From: CAVQGZ01 sp964356295
GTDB lineage: Bacteria; Actinomycetota; Actinomycetes; Jiangellales; Jiangellaceae
Direction of reading: 5' to 3'
DNA length: 64,000 nt
Assembly (NCBI GenBank): GCA_964356295.1
Contig: CAYHHE010000003.1
Coordinates: forward strand, 1 to 64,000
Position numbers and translations under genes: made by a program. Of this stretch, positions 16,084 through 24,555 are shown piece after piece. Within the stretch, counting starts at the first letter, position 1. Each line of letters starts with the position of its first letter. The notes beneath the pieces were generated by a model that saw only the letters and a list, made by a program, of their open reading frames with translations, did not search any database and was not told the origin of the DNA.

Positions 16084-16362
16084 CTACGACGCCTTGATCA
16101 AGGCGGGATGCACACCCAAGGCGCGCTGATCATGCCTCGACCACACCGGCGGAGCGCTGATCATGCTTGAGCCGCGTATGGGTCGCGATCAGGGCGCCCT
16201 GGGTGTCGCTGGACCTTGATCAGGGCGCCCTGGGTGTCGCTGCGGTGATGATCAGAGCTTCGTAGCTGTTGCCCTGGCGACACCTACGACGCCTTGATCA
16301 AGGCGGGATGCACACCCAAGGCGCGCTGATCATGCCTCAACCACACCAGGGGCGCGCTGATC
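16084..16362. repeat. Repeat family B: modular GATC-node array, one full and one half copy
   Basis: GATC occurs at 16096, 16128, 16159, 16187, 16218, 16250, 16296, 16328 and 16359, i.e. spaced 32, 31, 28, 31, 32, 46, 32 and 31 bp. The 46-bp interval (16250-16300) is a hairpin whose arms carry CGTAG and CTACG. Units left of it (two 25-bp direct copies at 16187 and 16218) have GATCAGGGCGCC orientation; units right of it end in GCGCGCTGATCA, the inverse orientation. A half array (16084-16162) precedes the full one as a 200-bp-period tandem duplication. The homologous array is at 53794-53956. Confidence 0.85.
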
Positions 16363-16458
16363 ATCGAGATGGGTCGCCGCGGCGAGGCCCCGCCTGACCG
16401 ATCGACACCCCCGGCGGCACTAGCATGACCCGCGTCCACCGACTCAAGAAGAGCTGGG

Positions 16459-17601
16459 ATGCCGTCCGACCCACCACCGATCCGCCCTGGCCAGCGCCAC
16501 CCCGCGGTACGCGAGGTCCGCCGGAAGCTGGCGACCGTCGGGCTCGTCGAAGCGGTGTGCGCCGACCCCGACCGGTACGACGATGAGATGGAGCGGGCGG
16601 TCCGCCACTTCCAGCAGAGTCGCGGGCTGACCCCCGACGGGGTCGTGGATCTGACCACCTACCGGGTTCTCGACGAGGCGCGCTGGCGCCTCGGCGACCG
16701 ACTGCTGTACCCGCAGCCGATGCGCCCGATGACCGGGGACGACGTCCTGACCCTGCAGAACCGCCTCGCCGAGCTCGGCTTCGACGTGGGCCGCCTGGAC
16801 GGGGAGTACGGAGCGCAGACCGTCGAGGCTGTCCGGGAGTTCCAGCGCAACACCGGTCTCCCCCCGGACGGGACCTGCGGCCCAGCCACGTTCAAGGCCC
16901 TCGCCCGCCTGGCTCCCATGGTCACCGGTGGCCAGCCGGACGCGCTTCGCGCCCGTGAACAGCTGCGGCTCGCCGGTCCTGCCCTGACTGGCAAGAGGGT
17001 GGTCATCGACCCCGGGCACGGCGGCACCGACCGAGGCGGCACCGCGTTCGGCCTGACCGAGGCCCGCATCACCGCCGACACCGCCGACCGTATCGCCGGG
17101 CGCCTGGCGGCCACCGGCGTCCAGGTCTGGCTCACCCGCGGCCCCCACCTGTCCGGCGAGCTGTCCGAGCAGGGCCGGGCCTCGTTCGCCAACGAGACGG
17201 GTGCCGACGTGGTGATCTCCCTGCACGTCGACCACTCCCGCTCGCAGCGAGCCCACGGCCTGGCGACCTTCTACTACGGCCGAGACGAGAGCTCCGGGAG
17301 CGCTCTGGGTGCCCACCTGGCTTCGCTGATCCAGCGGGAGATCGTGGCGCGCACCGATCTCGCCGACTGCCGGTCCCATCCCCGCACGTGGGACCTGCTG
17401 CGGCGCACTCGCATGACCGCAGTGCGGGTCGAGATGGGCTACCTGACCAACCCCTCGGACGCTGCCCGGCTGGCCGACCCGGCCTTCCGGGACCTGCTGG
17501 CCGAGGCCGTCGTCGTGGCGCTCCAACGGCTGTACCTGCCAGCCGAGGTCGACCCGGCCACCGGCACCATGCACCTCAAGGACATCGTCGCCGCACGCTG
17601 A
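16459..17601 (+). CDS. cwlM: CwlM-like peptidoglycan-binding/amidase_3 protein
   Basis: A 380-residue protein with two N-terminal peptidoglycan-binding repeats (around GDGVV-type PDGVVDLTTYRVL and LDGEYGAQTVEAVREFQ) and a C-terminal N-acetylmuramoyl-L-alanine amidase_3 domain. The zinc-site segments DPGHGG, LTEARIT, SLHVDH and VRVEMGYLTN are present. There is no signal peptide, as in mycobacterial CwlM, which acts in the cytoplasm as a PknB-phosphorylated activator of MurA. Both order (after trxA) and domains match Rv3915. Whether it hydrolyses peptidoglycan here is open. ATG 16459 follows an AAGAAGAG stretch. Confidence 0.88.
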   Translation: MPSDPPPIRPGQRHPAVREVRRKLATVGLVEAVCADPDRYDDEMERAVRHFQQSRGLTPDGVVDLTTYRVLDEARWRLGDRLLYPQPMRPMTGDDVLTLQNRLAELGFDVGRLDGEYGAQTVEAVREFQRNTGLPPDGTCGPATFKALARLAPMVTGGQPDALRAREQLRLAGPALTGKRVVIDPGHGGTDRGGTAFGLTEARITADTADRIAGRLAATGVQVWLTRGPHLSGELSEQGRASFANETGADVVISLHVDHSRSQRAHGLATFYYGRDESSGSALGAHLASLIQREIVARTDLADCRSHPRTWDLLRRTRMTAVRVEMGYLTNPSDAARLADPAFRDLLAEAVVVALQRLYLPAEVDPATGTMHLKDIVAAR

Positions 17602-17631
17602 CTCCCGTCCCCGCTCGCCGCAGGCCGGGCG

Positions 17632-17820
17632 CTACCCAGTAGCGCGCAGCACGGCGCGGTGCGGTCCGATCGCGCTCGGCCCGTCCGCCGCCGGTGGCGC
17701 GAGGTAGGACGTGACCTCCGGAGTCGGACGACGCCGCACCAGCCCAGCGGCGATGCCCAGGACGACGCCGAGCAGCAGCGCGCCGAGCGCCAGCGCGAAC
17801 CACCGCACCACGCAAGTCAT
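17632..17820 (-). CDS. Small single-pass membrane protein, unknown function
   Basis: 62 residues: a short N-terminus, one strongly hydrophobic helix (WFALALGALLLGVVLGIAAG), RRRP as the positive flank, then a Pro/Ala-rich tail. The codons show the local G/C third-position bias. It starts 15 bp from the divergent aminotransferase gene and converges on cwlM. I do not recognise the family; the hydrophobic helix with basic flank makes a real protein more likely than chance, but no homology can be claimed. Confidence 0.55.
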   Translation of the reverse strand: MTCVVRWFALALGALLLGVVLGIAAGLVRRRPTPEVTSYLAPPAADGPSAIGPHRAVLRATG

Positions 17821-17835
17821 CGTAGGCTTGACCCG

Positions 17836-19173
17836 GTGAGCACCAGAACGCCGGACCTCCCCGAGCATCGGGGGAGGTCCCTGCGGCACGGGTCGCGGCT
17901 GGACTCCTACGTCGACCGGTACGCCGAGCGCACCCTGGGCATGACCGCCTCGCAGATCCGGTCGCTGTTCGCGGTCGCCTCTCGTCCCGAGGTCGTCTCG
18001 CTGGCCGGCGGCATGCCGACGATCGCCAGCCTGCCGCTGGACATCATCGGGGAGCAGCTGGCGGATCTTGTGCGCCACGACGGGCAGAGCGCCCTGCAGT
18101 ACGGGTCAGGCCAAGGGGATCCCCGGCTCCGGGAGCAGATCACCGATGTCATGAGGACGGTCGGGATCAACGGCCACCCCGACGACGTGGTCGTCACCGT
18201 CGGCTCGCAGCAGGCCCTGGACCTCGTCACGAGGATCTTCGTCGACCCCGGCGACACCGTGCTGGTGGAGGCCCCGTCCTACGTCGGCGCGCTGAGCACC
18301 TTTCGCTCCTACCAGGCTGTCGTGCACCACGTGGCGATGGACGAGCACGGGCTGGTCCCGGAGGCGCTGCGCGCAGCGATCCGCGCCGGTCAGCGCGCCG
18401 GGACCCAGCCGAAGTTCCTCTACACCATCCCGAACTACCACAACCCGGCCGGAGTAACGCAGACCGCCCAACGCAGGGCGGAGATCCTGCAGATCGCCGA
18501 AGCCGAGGACCTGCTCGTCGTCGAGGACGACCCATACGGGCTGCTCGGCTTCGACGCAGACCCACCCCGGGCGATACGAGCCGACCTCCACGACGGCGTG
18601 ATCTACCTCGGGTCCTTCTCCAAGACCTTCGCCCCCGGCCTGCGGGTGGGCTGGGCGCTGGCCCCCCACGCGGTGCGCGAGAAGCTCGTGCTGGCCGCCG
18701 AGGCGTCCGTGCTGTGCCCACCGGCCCTCAACCAGCTCGCGGTGTCGCGCTACCTGGAGTCCTACGACTGGCTCGGCCAGGTCAAGGTGTTCCGCGAGCT
18801 CTACCGGGAGCGCCGAGACGCCATGCTGGACGCGCTGGACGAGCTGTTGCCCGACGGCAGCCACTGGACCCGGCCCGAGGGCGGGTTCTACGTCTGGCTG
18901 ACCCTGCCCGACGGCCTGGACTCCCAGGCCATGCTGCCGCGTGCGGTCACCGACCGGGTGGCCTACGTGCCGGGGACCGCCTTCTACGCCGACGGATTCG
19001 GCACCCGGGCGATGCGCCTGTCGTACTGCTTCCCGACCCCGGACCGCATCCGTGAAGGCGTGCGGCGCCTGGCGGGGGTCGTCGAGCAGGAGCTGGACCT
19101 GGTGCGCACGTTCGGGCCTGGCCACCTGTCCGACCGGGCCGGCCTCAGCCTGCCCGCTCCGGACCTGACCTGA
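17836..19173 (+). CDS. PLP-dependent aminotransferase (class I/II, 2-aminoadipate/MocR-type catalytic domain)
   Basis: A 445-residue fold-type I aminotransferase without the GntR domain of MocR regulators. GSFSKTFAPGLRVGW holds the pyridoxal-phosphate lysine. Other landmarks are GGMPTIASLP near the N-terminus, YGSGQGDPRLREQI, IPNYHNPAGV and the C-terminal RLSYCFPTPDRI. The GTG at 17836 lies just after the divergent small gene. Substrate is uncertain; close domain relatives include 2-aminoadipate and valine-pyruvate aminotransferases. It is followed 10 bp later by the ligase gene, so the two are probably co-expressed. Confidence 0.85.
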   Translation: MSTRTPDLPEHRGRSLRHGSRLDSYVDRYAERTLGMTASQIRSLFAVASRPEVVSLAGGMPTIASLPLDIIGEQLADLVRHDGQSALQYGSGQGDPRLREQITDVMRTVGINGHPDDVVVTVGSQQALDLVTRIFVDPGDTVLVEAPSYVGALSTFRSYQAVVHHVAMDEHGLVPEALRAAIRAGQRAGTQPKFLYTIPNYHNPAGVTQTAQRRAEILQIAEAEDLLVVEDDPYGLLGFDADPPRAIRADLHDGVIYLGSFSKTFAPGLRVGWALAPHAVREKLVLAAEASVLCPPALNQLAVSRYLESYDWLGQVKVFRELYRERRDAMLDALDELLPDGSHWTRPEGGFYVWLTLPDGLDSQAMLPRAVTDRVAYVPGTAFYADGFGTRAMRLSYCFPTPDRIREGVRRLAGVVEQELDLVRTFGPGHLSDRAGLSLPAPDLT

Positions 19174-19183
19174 GGGGAGCCGT

Positions 19184-20131
19184 GTGAGCGAGCTGGGGCG
19201 CGTGCTGGTGCTGGCCGGCGGGCTGTCGCACGAGCGGGACATCTCGTTGCGCTCGGGCAGCCGGGTCGCCGAGGAGCTGCGCGACCTGGGCATTCAGGTC
19301 GAGCTCCGGGACGCCGATGCCGCGTTCGTCCGGTCTGTACCCGCCGACCCCCCCGACGTGGTGCTGCCGCTGCTGCACGGCTCCCAGGGAGAGGACGGGT
19401 CGCTGAGGACGGTGCTGGAGATGCTGCGGCTGCCCTACGTCGGAGCCGGGCCGGCTGCCTCACGACTGGCCTTCGACAAGCCCACCGCCAACACGGTCGT
19501 GGCCCGCGCCGGCCTCAACGTGCCCGAGGCGTGGGTGCTGCCCCACGCCACCTTCCGCGACCTCGGCGCCGATGCGCTGCTGTCCCGAGCGATGCGGGCC
19601 CTGGGGCTGCCCCTGGTGGTCCAGCCGGCCCGGGGAGGCTCCGCGCTGGGCTGCTCCATCGTCCACGACGTCAGCGAGCTGCCCTCGGCGATGGTCGGCT
19701 GCTTCGCCTACGGCGAGGACGCCCTCCTGCAGCACCACGTCGCCGGCACGGAGGTCGCCGTCTCGGTGATCGACACCGGGGACGGGCCCGTCGCGCTGCC
19801 TCCGGTGGAGATCGTGCCCGACGGCCCCTTCTACGACTACCAGGCCCGTTACACCGCCGGCGCCACCGAGTTCTTCGTCCCGGCCCGGCTCGACCCCGCC
19901 ACCCGGGATGCCGTCGCCGAGGCCGCCGTGACGGCCCACCTGGTGCTGGGATTGCGGGATCTGTCCCGCTCGGATCTGATCGTCGACGCCGACGGCGTCC
20001 CCTGGTTCCTCGAGGCCAACGTGGCGCCCGGAATGACTGAGACGTCGCTTTTTCCGTTGGCCGTCGCCGGGTCCGGGCAGACCCTCGGTGAGGTGTTGCT
20101 GGCGCTGCTCCAACGGGCCCGCAACCGCTGA
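19184..20131 (+). CDS. D-alanine--D-alanine ligase family ATP-grasp protein
   Basis: A 315-residue ATP-grasp enzyme. The N-terminal domain has VLAGGLSHERDISLRSG and HGSQGEDGS; the C-terminal part has FLEANVAPGMTETS with the Mg-binding Glu/Asn and PGMT loop. These are the conserved Ddl motifs, though HGSQ replaces the commoner HGPxGEDG form. It may make D-Ala-D-Ala for peptidoglycan or be a paralogue with another amino-acid substrate; many actinobacteria keep such a gene beside parB in addition to the main ddl. GTG 19184 follows TGAGGGGAGC. It converges on parB. Confidence 0.85.
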   Translation: MSELGRVLVLAGGLSHERDISLRSGSRVAEELRDLGIQVELRDADAAFVRSVPADPPDVVLPLLHGSQGEDGSLRTVLEMLRLPYVGAGPAASRLAFDKPTANTVVARAGLNVPEAWVLPHATFRDLGADALLSRAMRALGLPLVVQPARGGSALGCSIVHDVSELPSAMVGCFAYGEDALLQHHVAGTEVAVSVIDTGDGPVALPPVEIVPDGPFYDYQARYTAGATEFFVPARLDPATRDAVAEAAVTAHLVLGLRDLSRSDLIVDADGVPWFLEANVAPGMTETSLFPLAVAGSGQTLGEVLLALLQRARNR

Positions 20132-20204
20132 CCCGTCCCAGGCCCAGGCCTAGGCGTTGGCCTTGCACCTCGCTAGGCGGGCTGTGGCGTCCCCGCAGCT
20201 GTGG

Positions 20205-21197
20205 TCAGCAGGGAAGCAGGGCTGCCACGATCCGGTCGAGGTCCTCCGGTGAGGCGAACTCGATGGTCAGCCGGCCCTTCGTCCTGCCCATGCCCACCGA
20301 CACGCGTGTGTCGAGGTGGTCGGCGAGCCGCTCCGCGGCTGCGGTGAGTCCGTCGGGGACCGGCACCGGTGGACTGCTCCGGCGGCGGCGTGGACGGTCG
20401 AGCCCGCCCGCCACCAGCTCCTCGACGCTACGAACCGACAGGCCCTCGGCCACGATGCGTTGGGCGAGGGTCTCCTGCTCCAGGGGGTCCTCCAGCCCCA
20501 GCAACGCCCGGGCATGGCCGGCGGAGAGCACTCCCGCAGCAACCCGGCGCTGCACGAGCGGAGGCAGCCGGAGCAACCGGATCGTGTTGGAGATCTGTGG
20601 ACGCGAACGTCCGATCCGCTCCGCCAGCTCCTCCTGGGTGCAGCCGAACTCCTCCAGCAGCTGGGCGTAGGCCGCTGCCTCCTCCAGCGGGTTGAGCTGC
20701 GCCCGGTGGAGGTTCTCCAGCAGCGCATCGCGCAGCATCGCCTCGTCGGAGGTCTCGCGGACCAGTGCCGGGATCGTCTCCAGCCCGGCCTCCGCGGCCG
20801 CCCGCCACCGCCGCTCGCCCACCACCAGCTCGAACGACGGCTCGCCAGACCCCGGAAGTGGTCGCACCACGACGGGCTGGAGGACACCCACCTCTCGCAG
20901 CGAGAACGCCAGCTCGGCCAGCTCGTCCGGGTCGAACACCTGCCTCGGCTGCCGCGCGTTCGGGCGGATCACCTCCAGCGGCAGCTCGCGCAGCTCGAGC
21001 CCGGCAACGGGGGCCATGGCCGGTCGGTCCGAGGGATCGTTCGGGGTGTGCGGCCCCGGCGAGGCGGTCGGTGGTCGGCTGGGAGCGAAGTACAGATCGT
21101 GCGGCCCCGGCCGCGGCTGGCCTGCGGCCGGGATCAGTGCGCCCAGGCCCCGTCCAAGGCCGCGCCGCCGCTCGACGGCGGGGTCACCGATACTCAT
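20205..21197 (-). CDS. parB: Chromosome partitioning protein ParB
   Basis: A 330-residue CTP-dependent DNA clamp that loads at parS and organises the origin for segregation. The N-terminal GLGRGLGALIP is the ParA-contact motif. The CTP-binding domain has ELVVGERRWRAA and ENLHRAQLNPLEEA, followed by a helix-turn-helix (TQEELAERIGRSRPQISNTI) and a C-terminal dimer domain. ATG 21197 overlaps the parA stop (ATGA). Two parS sites lie just upstream, at 22167 and 22960. Confidence 0.97.
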   Translation of the reverse strand: MSIGDPAVERRRGLGRGLGALIPAAGQPRPGPHDLYFAPSRPPTASPGPHTPNDPSDRPAMAPVAGLELRELPLEVIRPNARQPRQVFDPDELAELAFSLREVGVLQPVVVRPLPGSGEPSFELVVGERRWRAAAEAGLETIPALVRETSDEAMLRDALLENLHRAQLNPLEEAAAYAQLLEEFGCTQEELAERIGRSRPQISNTIRLLRLPPLVQRRVAAGVLSAGHARALLGLEDPLEQETLAQRIVAEGLSVRSVEELVAGGLDRPRRRRSSPPVPVPDGLTAAAERLADHLDTRVSVGMGRTKGRLTIEFASPEDLDRIVAALLPC

Positions 21198-22324
21198 GCG
21201 ATCTCCCTCGCTCGCTCGTTCTGGCGGGCGATCTCCCGCGCTGCCTCCAGGTAGGACATCGCGCCCCCCGAGCCGGGCGCGTAGGTGTGCACCGTCTGAC
21301 CGAAGCCCGGGGCCTCGCTCAGCCGGACCGAGCGGGGGACCACGGTCGGCAGCACCCGCTCGCCGAAGTGCGCCCGGACCTCCGCCGCCACCTCAACCGC
21401 CAACCGGGTGCGGGCGTCGAACATGGTCAGCAGCACGTGGGAGACCAGCAGCGCCGGGTTGAGGTTCGTCGCGACCAGGTCGATCGTGGTCAGCAGCTGG
21501 GACAGGCCCTCCAGCGCGTAGTACTCGCACTGGATGGGGATGAGCACCTCCAGTCCGGCCGCCAGCGCGTTGATGGTGAGCAGCCCGAGGGTCGGCGGGC
21601 AGTCGACGATGACGTAGTCCATGGCCGCCTGGTGCAGGTAGCCGGCCAGGGCATCGCGCAGCAGCAGCTCCCGACCGGGCTGCTGGGCGAGCTCGAGGTC
21701 CGCACCGGCCAGGTCGATCGTCGACGCGACACCGAACAGGCCGTCGACGTGGGGGCACGCCTGCACGCACTGGGCCAGGGGCACGCCGTCCAGCAGGACG
21801 TCGTAGGTGCTGGGCGCGCCGGCGTGGCGATCCAGCCCGAGAGCGGTCGAGGCGTTGCCCTGCGGGTCCATGTCGATGACGAGCACCCGGGCTGCGTGCA
21901 GCGCGAGGGCGGCCGCGACGTTGACCGCCGTCGTGGTCTTGCCCACCCCGCCCTTCTGGTTGGCCACCACGATCACCCGGGTGCGGTCCGGGCGCGGCAG
22001 GGGCTGGCGGGCAAGCCTGGCCGTGCGGACGGCAGCAGCGGCCTCGCGGCCGATCGGGAGGTCGAGCGAGCCGCCCATCGGGGCGGGCGGGGTGTCCTGA
22101 AGGATCTGCCTCGCCGTGGGGGCCGGGGCCACGGCGCTGAGCCGTGCCCACAGGGACGCCGGCGACGTTTCACGTGAAACGTCGTCCTCGCGCTCATCCT
22201 CGGCGGCAGGAGGCCATCCCAGGCCGGACGAGTCCGGTGGTGCGCGGTCATCTCGGGCCGGAGGGGGCCAGCCGAGGCCCGACGGGCGACCACCGGCACT
22301 GCCTGGGGGCTCACGGCGCGTCAC
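21194..22324 (-). CDS. parA: Chromosome partitioning ATPase ParA
   Basis: A 376-residue deviant Walker ATPase. NQKGGVGKTTTAVNVAAAL is the P-loop, MDPQGNAS the switch, and VIVDCPPTLGLLT the Walker B region. An N-terminal extension of about 115 residues is Pro/Gly-rich and contains the segment DVSRET, which is encoded by a parS site. GTG 22324 is chosen because it falls just after the rsmG stop and begins a basic segment; starts further upstream would run into rsmG. It is coupled to parB and gives the origin its directional movement. Confidence 0.95.
   Translation of the reverse strand: MTRREPPGSAGGRPSGLGWPPPARDDRAPPDSSGLGWPPAAEDEREDDVSRETSPASLWARLSAVAPAPTARQILQDTPPAPMGGSLDLPIGREAAAAVRTARLARQPLPRPDRTRVIVVANQKGGVGKTTTAVNVAAALALHAARVLVIDMDPQGNASTALGLDRHAGAPSTYDVLLDGVPLAQCVQACPHVDGLFGVASTIDLAGADLELAQQPGRELLLRDALAGYLHQAAMDYVIVDCPPTLGLLTINALAAGLEVLIPIQCEYYALEGLSQLLTTIDLVATNLNPALLVSHVLLTMFDARTRLAVEVAAEVRAHFGERVLPTVVPRSVRLSEAPGFGQTVHTYAPGSGGAMSYLEAAREIARQNERAREIA
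22167..22180. promoter_or_regulatory. parS site inside parA
   Basis: GTTTCACGTGAAAC, the core of the bacterial parS consensus, here flanked as GACGTTTCACGTGAAACGTC, a perfect 20-bp palindrome. ParB is expected to bind and spread from it. The site is within the parA coding region and encodes part of Val-Ser-Arg-Glu-Thr. Confidence 0.93.
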
Positions 22325-22349
22325 CCGACCATTGTCCTGCGGTGGCTGC

Positions 22350-22994
22350 TCAGTCCCCGGCAACCACGAGCACTGCGCGCGTCGCCTCGCTCGAGCCTGG
22401 GACGGGCAGATCCAGCAGCCGGCACGAGGCAGCACCCAGCCGCTGCAGCTCCTCGCCGGCCGCAGCCATCTCCTGCGACGCCGTGCGTCCCTTGATCGCG
22501 ACCAGCAGCCCTGCCGGACGCAGCAGCGGCAGCGTCCAGCTCAGCAGCCGCGGCAGCGGGGCGACCGCTCGGGCAGTCACCACGTCGGCCCGCCTCCGCG
22601 GGAGCTGCTCGGCGCGGGCCCTCACCACCTGAACCCTGCTCAGGTGGAGGGCTCGGCACACCTCGTCGAGGAAGCTCGCGCGGCGAAGCAGGGGTTCGGC
22701 CAGAGTGACCTGGAGGTCCGGACGAGCCAGGGCCAGCGGGATCCCCGGCAGCCCGGCCCCGGACCCCACATCCAGCACGGCGGCCCCCGACGGGATCACC
22801 GCAGCGATCGCCGCGCTGTTGAGCAGGTGGCGCTCCCAGAGTCGGGGAACCTCGCGAGGACCGATCAGCCCGCGCACCACTGCGGCGTCGGCGAGCAGGT
22901 CGGCGTAGGCCTCGGCCAGGGGAAGCCGGTCGCCGAACACCTCTGCCGCCGACGGCGGCGTTTCACGTGAAACGTCCCCGGCGGGAGGGGTCAC
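22350..22994 (-). CDS. rsmG: 16S rRNA (guanine-527 N7) methyltransferase RsmG
   Basis: A 214-residue SAM-dependent methyltransferase (formerly GidB). VLDVGSGAGLPGIPLAL is the SAM-binding loop, LAEPLLRRASFLDEV follows, and ERHLLNSAAI lies upstream. The usual length is about 210-240 residues. Start GTG 22994 overlaps the khpB stop (GTGA). Its N-terminus (GDVSRETPPS) is encoded by the second parS site. Loss of this enzyme gives low-level streptomycin resistance in other bacteria. Confidence 0.95.
   Translation of the reverse strand: MTPPAGDVSRETPPSAAEVFGDRLPLAEAYADLLADAAVVRGLIGPREVPRLWERHLLNSAAIAAVIPSGAAVLDVGSGAGLPGIPLALARPDLQVTLAEPLLRRASFLDEVCRALHLSRVQVVRARAEQLPRRRADVVTARAVAPLPRLLSWTLPLLRPAGLLVAIKGRTASQEMAAAGEELQRLGAASCRLLDLPVPGSSEATRAVLVVAGD
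22960..22973. promoter_or_regulatory. parS site inside rsmG 5' end
   Basis: A second GTTTCACGTGAAAC, 793 bp from the first and again inside a coding region, at codons 7-11 of rsmG. It encodes Val-Ser-Arg-Glu-Thr in the same phase as the site in parA. Clusters of parS near parAB are typical of actinobacteria. Confidence 0.93.
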
Positions 22995-23551
22995 GCGATG
23001 CGGACGACGACCCGGCGGTCCGGCTCCTCGCCCTCGGACTCGCTGAGCAGGCCCGCTGCAGCGACGGTGTCGTGGACGACCTTGCGCTCGAAGGGCGTCA
23101 TCGGCTCGAGGTGGACCGGCTCGCCGGACTGCTGGGCCAGTTCCACCGCCTCCTGGGCGAGCGCCGCGAGCTCCTCACGGCGACGGGCGCGGAACCCGGC
23201 GATGTCGAGCATGAGCCGGCTTCGTTCCCCGGTGGCGGCGGCCACCGCTAGGCGTGCCAGGTCCTGCAGGGCGTCGAGGACGGCGCCGTCGGGCCCGACG
23301 AGGGCGTCCAGCGCGGTCGGATCCTCCGGGTCGGCCACCACCGACACCGTGGGTCGGACCCCTTCGACGTCCATGTCGATGTCGCCGGCGATGTCCAGGA
23401 CGTCGAGCAGGCCCTCGATGTAGTCGGCGGCGACGTCGGCCTCGCGCTCGAGGTCGCCCACCGAGGGCTCGGCCTGCGCCGAGGTGCCCAGGTCGTCCAG
23501 GGGGGTCTCGCCGGCAGCGGCGGTGTCGGCGGGGGCGTAAGGATCGGTCAC
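22991..23551 (-). CDS. khpB: RNA-binding protein KhpB (Jag family: KH and R3H domains)
   Basis: 186 residues. After an acidic N-terminal segment comes a KH domain (LVGPDGAVLDALQDLARLAV replaces the usual GxxG loop as VGPDGAVL) and an R3H domain (EPMTPFERKVVHDTV, then SESEGEEPDRRVVVRI). It is the conserved neighbour of yidC, called Rv3920c in Mycobacterium. KhpB works with KhpA as an RNA-binding pair linked to cell division and envelope control in Gram-positive bacteria; the RNA targets here are unknown. Confidence 0.93.
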   Translation of the reverse strand: MTDPYAPADTAAAGETPLDDLGTSAQAEPSVGDLEREADVAADYIEGLLDVLDIAGDIDMDVEGVRPTVSVVADPEDPTALDALVGPDGAVLDALQDLARLAVAAATGERSRLMLDIAGFRARRREELAALAQEAVELAQQSGEPVHLEPMTPFERKVVHDTVAAAGLLSESEGEEPDRRVVVRIA

Positions 23552-23573
23552 GGGTACTCCGGGATGGGTGCGG

Positions 23574-24548
23574 TCACTTCTTCCCGCGTTTGCGCTGGCT
23601 GCGCGTCGTCTTCTTCGGTTGCGCGCGCTTCGGGTTCGTCTCGACAGGACTCGGGTCGGCGATCATCACGGTCTGCTCGGCCGGGGCGGACACCGGCGCC
23701 CCGCCGCGTCTGGTGGCCTTGGACTCCTTGCGGCGCCGCAACGCCTCCTCGGCCGGCGTGCCGGGTGCCGGCATCCGTCGGATGACGTAGAACTGCTGGC
23801 CCATCGTCCACATGTTGCTCGTCAGCCAGTACAGGACGACACCGAGGGGGAAGTAGTAGCCGGAGAAGAGGAACATCAGCGGCAGCAGGTACAGCAGGAT
23901 CTTCTGCTGCTGGGCGAACGGGCCCTCCAGTGCGGACTTGGGCATGTTCTGGCGCATGAGCTGGCGCTGGGTGAAGAACGTGGTGGCGGTCATGAGGATG
24001 ACCATGACGCCGGCGATGATGCGGGTCGTGGTCGGGTTCGGGTAGTCGTAGGCAGTGGCGAACGAGGCCGCCAGCGGTGCCCCGAAGACGGTGGAGTTGG
24101 ACAGCGAGGCGAACAGGTCCGGATAGTCCGCGAACGCCCCGTGCGCCACCGGACCGTCGGGTGAGGCACTCTCGGAGATGCCGTTGAGGGTGCGGAACAG
24201 GGCGAAGAAGACCGGGGCCTGGGCCAGGATCGGCAGGCACGAGGAGAACGGGTTCGTCCCGGTCTCCTTGTACAGCTTCATGGTCTCCTGGCCCATGCGT
24301 TCCCGGTCGTGCCCGTACTTCTTCTGCAGCTCGCGCAGCTGGGGCTGGATGAGCTGCATGTTGCGCATCGACTTGATCTGTCGCACGAACAGCGGGATGA
24401 GCAGGATGCGCACGACCACGACGAGGCCGATGATGGACAGCGCCCAGGTGCCGCCGGAGTCATCGTCCATGAACAGGCTGAAGAACTCGTGCCAGCCGAT
24501 CATGATCCAGGAGACGACCCAGTAGAGCGGGGCCAGCAGGGTGTCCAC
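23574..24548 (-). CDS. yidC: Membrane protein insertase YidC
   Basis: 324 residues, the Oxa1-type form of Gram-positive bacteria. Landmarks are WALSIIGLVVVVRILLIPLF, with the conserved Arg in the second hydrophobic segment, KYGHDRERMGQETMKLYKE, NPFSSCLPILAQAPVFFALF and the last helices LGVVLYWLTSNMWTMGQQF. It inserts membrane proteins alone or with SecYEG. The C-terminal tail is very basic (KKTTRSQRKRGKK), which helps ribosome binding. It is 22 bp upstream of khpB and 7 bp downstream of yidD. Confidence 0.96.
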   Translation of the reverse strand: MDTLLAPLYWVVSWIMIGWHEFFSLFMDDDSGGTWALSIIGLVVVVRILLIPLFVRQIKSMRNMQLIQPQLRELQKKYGHDRERMGQETMKLYKETGTNPFSSCLPILAQAPVFFALFRTLNGISESASPDGPVAHGAFADYPDLFASLSNSTVFGAPLAASFATAYDYPNPTTTRIIAGVMVILMTATTFFTQRQLMRQNMPKSALEGPFAQQQKILLYLLPLMFLFSGYYFPLGVVLYWLTSNMWTMGQQFYVIRRMPAPGTPAEEALRRRKESKATRRGGAPVSAPAEQTVMIADPSPVETNPKRAQPKKTTRSQRKRGKK

Positions 24549-24555
24549 GGGCGGG

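Noticed and set aside
16084..16362. CRISPR array
   Set aside because: Spacing near 31 bp is suggestive, but only a few bases at each node repeat, the intervening units resemble each other, orientation inverts around a hairpin, and no cas gene is near.
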